Source of the DNA: G963677915 sp963677915
GTDB lineage: Bacteria > Bacillota > Clostridia > Lachnospirales > Vallitaleaceae
Direction: 5' to 3'
Assembly: GCA_963677915.2 (NCBI GenBank)
Contig: CAXXGE010000025.1
Span: 1-18,838 of the forward strand
Length of the DNA: 18,838 nt
Positions 14,692-18,838 of this stretch are shown here, one piece after another. The notes beneath the pieces were generated by a model that worked only from the letters and a program-made list of their open reading frames with translations, searched no databases and was not told the origin of the DNA. Position 1 is the first letter of the stretch. Each line of letters opens with the position of its first letter. The position numbers and the translations under genes were made by a program.

Positions 14692-15567
14692 ATGCAGTTT
14701 GTAATCGTAACAGGCATATCGGGTGCAGGAAAAAAGCACGGCTTTGAAAATGCTTGAGGATACTGGTTTTTTCTGCGTTGACAACCTGCCGCCGGCGCTG
14801 ATCGGCAAGTTCGCTGAAATATGTTTCACGCCGGATTCCCTCATTCAACAAGGTGGCAGTCGGTATCGACATCAGAGGCGGAGGGCACTTCGAGGAAGTC
14901 TACGGCGTGCTGAACGATCTGAAGGAACATGGACTCGATGCCAAGACGGTTTTTCTGGAATCCTCGGATGAAGTGCTTGTGAAGCGTTTCAAAGAGACCC
15001 GCCGAAAGCATCCGTTGGTTGAGGGCGGCCGTATCGTGGATGGCATCATCAAAGAAAGGGAGATGCTTGAAGGGCTCAAAGAAAGGGCCGACTATATCAT
15101 GGATACGACGAATCTTCTAACAAGAGAACTGAAGCAGGCTCTTTTGGACATAGTTGTTGAAGGCAAGGACCTATGACAACCTGATCGTCACTGTGATGTC
15201 CTTTGGTTTCAAATACGGCATACCGACAGACTCGGACCTGGTTTTCGATGTGCGCTTCCTGCCGAACCCTTTTTACAAACTGGAACTCCGGCCTTTGACG
15301 GGCAATGACAAACCTGTCAAGGACTATGTGATGCAGTGGGAGGCGGCTAAAACATTTCTTGTCAAGCTGGAGGATATGGTCAACTTCCTGATACCCAACT
15401 ATATCCAGGAAGGCAAGAACAAGCTGGTCATCAGTATAGGATGCACAGGCGGCAAGCATCGATCGGTCACATTGGCCAATGAACTGGCCAAGCGTCTGGC
15501 GGACTCGGAATATACGGTTAACACATATCACAAGGATATTGAAAAAGATGCCAGGGTTGGCAAGTAG
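14692..15567 (+). pseudogene. rapZ: RapZ (YvcJ) nucleotide-binding protein, reading frame broken by three +1 shifts
   Basis: RapZ is a P-loop protein; in E. coli it senses GlcN-6-P and guides RNase E to the GlmZ sRNA, and the Firmicutes homologue YvcJ binds nucleotides. The start is ATG 14692 after GGGAGG, and the end is TAG 15565-15567. The frame is broken by one extra base at each of three places. An extra A lies in the A6 run 14730-14735, within the Walker A GISGAGKS. An extra C is in CCC 14838-14840. An extra G is in GG 15167-15168. Removing them gives about 290 residues, the normal length, with VDNLPPALIGK, VAVGIDIRGG, MSFGFKYGIP, FDVRFLPNP and GCTGGKHRSVTLA all intact. Between the breaks there are no other lesions, which suggests sequencing error rather than decay. 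As written it cannot make RapZ. Confidence 0.9.
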
Positions 15568-15581
15568 ATAGAGGAAAAACA

Positions 15582-16544
15582 TTGAACAAAAACATGAAAC
15601 TCGCCTGTATTGGTGGCGGCACCGGCCTGTCCACCATTTTGCGGGGATTGAAAAAACATTCGGACAACATAACGGCGATCGTCACTGTATCTGACAATGG
15701 CGGGAGTTCGGGCATACTCAGAAGAGAGATGAATATGCTGCCGCCTGGGGACATAAGGAACTGTCTATTGGCGCTGGCTGAAACCGAGCCGGTCTTTGAG
15801 GACCTTTTCCAATACAGGTTCAAGGAAGGCAGCTTGAGAGGCCAGAATCTTGGGAATCTGTTTCTGGCAGCACTGACAGATATGTACCAGAACTTTGGCC
15901 ATGCTGTGGAGAAGGCCAATGACATCCTGCGGGTAAGAGGGCGTGTGCTGCCTGTGACCCTTGAGGACATAGAGCTGGAGGCGCATTTCGTGGATGGCAC
16001 GACGCTTGTCGGGGAAACGCAGATTGTGGAAGCCTGCAAAGAGGAGCGCAAGGAAATAAAAAAGATTTCCCTTTTGCCTGCGAACCCGAAGGTCCACAGC
16101 CATGTCATCGATGCCATTGAAGAGGCTGATATCGTCCTGCTTGGACCGGGAAGCCTGTTTACATCCATCGTCCCGAATCTTTTGGTGGATGGGGTTGCAG
16201 AGGCGCTGAAAAGGACAAAGGCGAAAGTTGTTTATGTCGGCAACATCATGACACAGCCCGGCGAGACGGAAGGGTTCAGCCTGTCGGACCATCTCGGGGT
16301 TATCGAATCCTATCTGGAGCCGAATACAATCGATATGGTTGTTTGCAACAGCGCCCACGTCAACGGGGATATCCTCAAGAATTATCTCCAGGACGGAGCG
16401 GCTTTCGTCAGGAATGACTGCGAGAGCTACCTGGTGATCGAAGCACCGATGGCCCTGGTGGAGGATAAGGAGAAGCACATCCGCCATGATGCCGATGTTC
16501 TGGCGGAAATCATAAACCAGTATTGCAGTGCAGGAGGTGGACAA
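15582..16544 (+). CDS. yvcK: YvcK/GlmR, UDP-GlcNAc-responsive regulator; no stop before whiA
   Basis: YvcK (GlmR) binds UDP-GlcNAc and, in B. subtilis, activates GlmS and is needed for growth on gluconeogenic carbon. It belongs to the CofD-like fold. Visible motifs are CIGGGTGLSTILRGLK (about 8-23), VSDNGGSSGILRREM, PPGDIRNCLLALAE, VLLGPGSLFTSIVPNLL and YVGNIMTQPGETEGF. The start is TTG 15582, 5-6 nt after AGAGGA; ATG 15594 is the alternative. The frame has no stop at the expected place and runs on in frame through the whiA start (GTG 16545) to TGA at 16755-16757, a formal 391-residue product. Removing one A from AAA at 16507-16509 would give a stop at 16513-16515 and a protein of about 310 residues, near the family length. 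I report the YvcK part only. Confidence 0.88.
16532..16537 (+). promoter_or_regulatory. consensus ribosome binding site for whiA
   Basis: A perfect AGGAGG lies 7 nt before GTG 16545, although it is inside the run-on yvcK frame. This shows that whiA has its own start and argues against a true YvcK-WhiA fusion. Confidence 0.85.
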
Positions 16545-17505
16545 GTGTCTTTCTCGTCGACAATAAAGGAAGAGCTTGCCAGACATGCCGGAGACGCCAG
16601 GCATTGTCTCATTGCTGAATTGACAGCGATCATCAATATTTGCGGCCGGGTGGATCAGAAAATCCCGAAACGGGAAATTTCACCATCAAAGTCCATACGG
16701 AAAATGGGGCTGTGGCTAGAAAATACTTTACATTGCTCAAAAAAACATTTAATATGAAGATTGAGGTTTCTACGAAGAAAAGCGCGCAGGCTTAAACGGC
16801 ACAATGTATATATGATGCATGTGAAGGAGCCGGAGCATGCGCTTAGGATACTCCAGGCGACCCGTCTTGTTGAAGATGGGGTGTTCGTCCACCGTATCCA
16901 TCCCTTGATTGTCCAGGACATCTGCTGCAAGAGGGCCTATATTCGAGGCGCCTTTCTGGCAGGCGGATCGATGAGCGATCCGGAAAAGACATACCATTTG
17001 GAATTCGTAGACCATAGTCTTTCCGCACTGCATGGAATTGCAACATCTTTTGGCGCAGTTTGAAATCGATGCCAAGATTATCCAACGCAAGAAATACCAT
17101 GTGCTTTATTTGAAGGAAGGCATGCTGATTGTCGATCTTTTGAATGTGATGGAGGCCCATGTGGCGTTGATGGAACTTGAGAATCTCAGGATTCTCAAGG
17201 AAATGAGGAACAATGTCAATCGTATCGTGAACTGCGAGACAGCCAACCTGAATAAAACGGTTTCAGCGGCAGTCAGACAGATACATGATATTGAATATAT
17301 TCAAGATGCGGTTGGGTTGGATACACTGCCGGAATCACTTGAAGCGATAGCTATGGCCAGGCTGGACAATCAAGATGCCAGTCTTAAAGAGCTTGGGGAA
17401 ATGCTCAATCCACCTATCGGCAAGTCGGGAGTCAACCACCGTTTGCGCAAATTATGTGAAATTGCAGACGGTATTAGGAAGCAAAGGGAGGATATCGATG
17501 ACTGA
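16545..17505 (+). pseudogene. whiA: WhiA, LAGLIDADG-derived DNA-binding protein, frame broken at three sites
   Basis: WhiA is a sporulation or cell-division regulator in Actinobacteria and Firmicutes, with an N-terminal homing-endonuclease-like fold and a C-terminal helix-turn-helix. Reading from GTG 16545 (SFSSTIKEELARH), the frame breaks three times. One A is missing from AAAA 16659-16662, one A is extra in AAAA 16778-16781, and one base is extra at 17020-17024. Repair gives about 319 residues, a normal length, with TIKVHTENGAVARKYFTLLK, LKRHNVYMMHVKEP, RGAFLAGGSMSDPEKTYHLE, NCETANLNKTVSAAVRQI and the C-terminal helix-turn-helix (LKELGEMLNPPIGKSGVNHR) preserved. The stop TGA 17503-17505 overlaps the crh start. 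All breaks are in or next to homopolymers, so sequencing error is the likelier cause. Confidence 0.88.
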
Positions 17506-17755
17506 AAAAAATATCAAGGTAAAGATTGCGTCTGGGATGGAAGCCAGACCGGTGGCGCTGTTCGTTCAGGTGGCTAGCCAGTTCCAAAGCAGCGTTTATG
17601 TCAAGATCGATGAGAAAAAAGTCAATGCCAAAAGCATCATGGGGATGATGTCGCTGGGCGTGCTTCAGGATGAAGACCTGACGCTGATTGTAGATGGTCC
17701 GGATGAAGGGGAAGCTATCGAGAAGCTAGCGGAATATTTGACAACAGAAAGTTAA
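17498..17755 (+). CDS. crh: HPr-family protein of the Crh type, with Glu at position 15
   Basis: HPr proteins carry phosphate in the PTS through His15 and act in catabolite repression through Ser46. This 85-residue protein has the HPr fold pattern, but position 15 is Glu (SGMEARPVAL), so it cannot take phosphate from enzyme I. Ser46 is kept in KSIMGMMSLG. Loss of His15 with retention of Ser46 and a place right after whiA is the pattern of Crh, which in Bacillus has Gln at 15 and acts as a CcpA cofactor after HprK phosphorylation. Whether it serves CcpA here is inferred. The start is ATG 17498 behind GGGAGG and overlaps the whiA stop by 8 nt. A terminator follows. The true PTS HPr must be elsewhere in the genome. 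Confidence 0.85.
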   Translation: MTEKNIKVKIASGMEARPVALFVQVASQFQSSVYVKIDEKKVNAKSIMGMMSLGVLQDEDLTLIVDGPDEGEAIEKLAEYLTTES

Positions 17756-17769
17756 GGTTAGGGTGAATG

Positions 17770-17800
17770 AGGTCGGAGAAGTGTCTCCGGCCTTTTAATT
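17770..17800 (+). terminator. terminator closing the murB-crh unit
   Basis: GGTCGGAGA (17771-17779) pairs with TCTCCGGCC (17784-17792), 9 bp with one G-U around AGTG, followed by TTTTAATTTT. Confidence 0.88.
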
Positions 17801-17822
17801 TTCAGCGACAGGGAGGCTAGTC

Positions 17823-18506
17823 ATGAGAACGGACGGCAGAGGGAACAATGAACTAAGAGAAGTGAAGATGACGAAGGATTTCATCATCTATCCTGAAGGA
17901 TCCATACTGATTGAAATGGGCAATACCAAAGTCATATGCAACGCTTCAGTAGAGGAAGGCGTGCCGAAGTTCAAGAAGGATTCAGGTGAAGGTTGGGTCA
18001 CGGCCGAATATTCGATGCTGCCGCGCTCGACCCATGACAGGATGACAAGGGATATCAGCCGCTTGAAAAAGAACAACAGGGCGGTGGAAATACAAAGGCT
18101 GATCGGCAGGGCGCTGCGTTCGGTCGTGGATTACAGGAAACTGGGCGAGCGGACGATTACGGTTGACTGCGACGTCATCCAGGCGGACGGCGGAACACGT
18201 ACAGCTGCCATTACAGGAGCCTATGTGGCCCTTGCGCTTGCTTGCCGCAGGCTGATGGAAGACGGATTGATCGAAGCGTATCCGCTCAATGGGCAGGTGG
18301 CTGCGGTCAGTGTAGGCATTATCGATGGTGCCCCGATGCTGGACTTGTGTTACGAAGAAGACAGCAAGGCCCATGTGGATATGAATGTGGTCATGACAGA
18401 CAAAGGAGCCTTTATCGAGGTGCAGGGCACAGGTGAAGAGGCACCGTTCAGCAGAGAACAGTTTGATACGCTGCTTGAAGTCGCGGAAAAGGTATTGAGA
18501 AGTTGA
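17823..18506 (+). CDS. rph: ribonuclease PH, C-terminus altered by a probable missing base
   Basis: RNase PH trims tRNA 3' ends phosphorolytically and works as a hexamer. The product starts at ATG 17823 behind GGGAGG. It shows MRTDGRGNNELREV, the GEGWVTAEYSMLPRST active-site region, R86 in NNRAVEIQRLIGRALR, and the phosphate-binding CDVIQADGGTRTAAITGAY (about 116-134). As written it ends after VAEKVLRS at 227 residues. Adding one A to AAAA 18487-18490 changes the end to EKGIEKLIEMQKSVLEA with a stop at 18536-18538, a 238-residue protein that matches the family tail and length. The catalytic core is unaffected either way. No clear promoter is seen between the terminator at 17770-17800 and the gene, so some read-through may supply it. 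rdgB follows directly. Confidence 0.95.
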   Translation: MRTDGRGNNELREVKMTKDFIIYPEGSILIEMGNTKVICNASVEEGVPKFKKDSGEGWVTAEYSMLPRSTHDRMTRDISRLKKNNRAVEIQRLIGRALRSVVDYRKLGERTITVDCDVIQADGGTRTAAITGAYVALALACRRLMEDGLIEAYPLNGQVAAVSVGIIDGAPMLDLCYEEDSKAHVDMNVVMTDKGAFIEVQGTGEEAPFSREQFDTLLEVAEKVLRS

Positions 18507-18539
18507 TTGAAATGCAGAAGAGCGTTTTGGAGGCATAAG

Positions 18540-18838
18540 ATGGCTGCAGGTATGGAATTGATTTTCGCTACAAAAAACAATGGAAAGATGAAGGAAATCA
18601 GACAGATCATGGCTGATTCGGGATACACGATCTTGTCAATGGAAGAGGCGGGGATAGACATCGATGTGCATGAGGACGGCGAGACTTTTGAAGAGAATGC
18701 TGTGAAGAAAGCCGTTGAGATCATGCAGGCTTCAGGCAAGCTTGTCCTGGCCGATGATTCTGGCCTTGAGGTGGATTATATTAACAGGGAGCCGGGGGTC
18801 TATTCGGCGCGCTATGGCGGCGAGGGCACACCCTACAG
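18540..18838 (+). CDS. rdgB: XTP/dITP pyrophosphatase (RdgB/HAM1 family), 5' part, runs off the window
   Basis: The family hydrolyses non-canonical purine nucleotides (dITP, XTP) to monophosphates and keeps them out of DNA. The open frame covers 99 residues to the end of the window. It begins with MELIFATKNNGKMKEI, where the ATKN...K region binds substrate phosphate. It has EDGETFEENAVKKA, the catalytic and metal-binding LADDSGLEVD (about 73-82), and PGVYSARYGGEG. The start is ATG 18540, 6 nt after GGAGG (18529-18533); ATG 18552 is an alternative start without a site. It lies 1 nt after the repaired rph stop, the common rph-rdgB order in Firmicutes. Confidence 0.95.
   Translation, partial: MAAGMELIFATKNNGKMKEIRQIMADSGYTILSMEEAGIDIDVHEDGETFEENAVKKAVEIMQASGKLVLADDSGLEVDYINREPGVYSARYGGEGTPY

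Noticed and set aside
14728..14740. A AAA AAG slippery heptamer in rapZ as a programmed -1 frameshift
   Set aside because: The heptamer is in the right phase, but a -1 slip leads to TGA within four codons; restoring RapZ needs a +1 shift, so it does not explain the break.
17738..17743. Perfect TTGACA at the end of crh as the rph promoter
   Set aside because: No acceptable -10 box lies 16-18 bp downstream, and the terminator at 17770-17800 would follow.
1..18838. CRISPR arrays, tRNA or rRNA genes, insertion sequences, prophage genes
   Set aside because: No regularly spaced repeats, no cloverleaf or GGTTCGAATCC-type arms, and no transposase or integrase genes were found on either strand.

Overview
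The window reads as chromosomal housekeeping DNA of a low-to-mid GC Gram-positive bacterium, most likely a member of the Clostridia. The reasons are AGGAGG-type ribosome binding sites, sigmaA-like promoters with 17-bp spacers, U-tract terminators, and two classic Firmicutes clusters: cdaA-cdaR-glmM-glmS and murB-rapZ-yvcK-whiA-crh. The genus cannot be named from sequence alone. All genes are on the + strand.

Layout. 1-687 is the 3' part of an NAD-dependent malic enzyme in visibly AT-richer DNA. 688-1238 is a gene-poor stretch with a good promoter and a hairpin-rich leader, followed by greA and lysS and two tandem terminators. A promoter at 3322-3350 starts a five-gene unit (3400-8115): a DUF4015-type putative glycoside hydrolase, two unrecognised membrane proteins, the diadenylate cyclase cdaA and its regulator cdaR. 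After a terminator, a new promoter with an unusual 18-bp stem-loop at the predicted mRNA 5' end drives glmM-glmS. Then come a PspC-domain protein with a probably leaderless mRNA, a metallophosphoesterase, and a cytoplasmic parvulin with its own promoter and terminator. Next is murB-rapZ-yvcK-whiA-crh, closed by a terminator, then rph and the start of an rdgB-type nucleotide pyrophosphatase.

How the genes fit together. Much of the window concerns UDP-GlcNAc and peptidoglycan precursor supply and its control. GlmS and GlmM make GlcN-1-P, and MurB makes UDP-MurNAc. CdaA/CdaR (c-di-AMP), YvcK/GlmR and RapZ are known regulators of this pathway or of cell-wall homeostasis in model bacteria. The two membrane proteins immediately before cdaA are the best candidates for an undescribed component: they are co-transcribed by all visible signs with the c-di-AMP synthase and a surface glycosidase-like protein.

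Sequence quality. rapZ, whiA and the end of rph carry single-base shifts, nearly all in homopolymers, and yvcK lacks a stop before whiA. Every shift can be repaired to give normal-length proteins, so I think local sequencing or assembly error is more likely than gene decay. No such lesion was seen between 1.2 and 14.7 kb.
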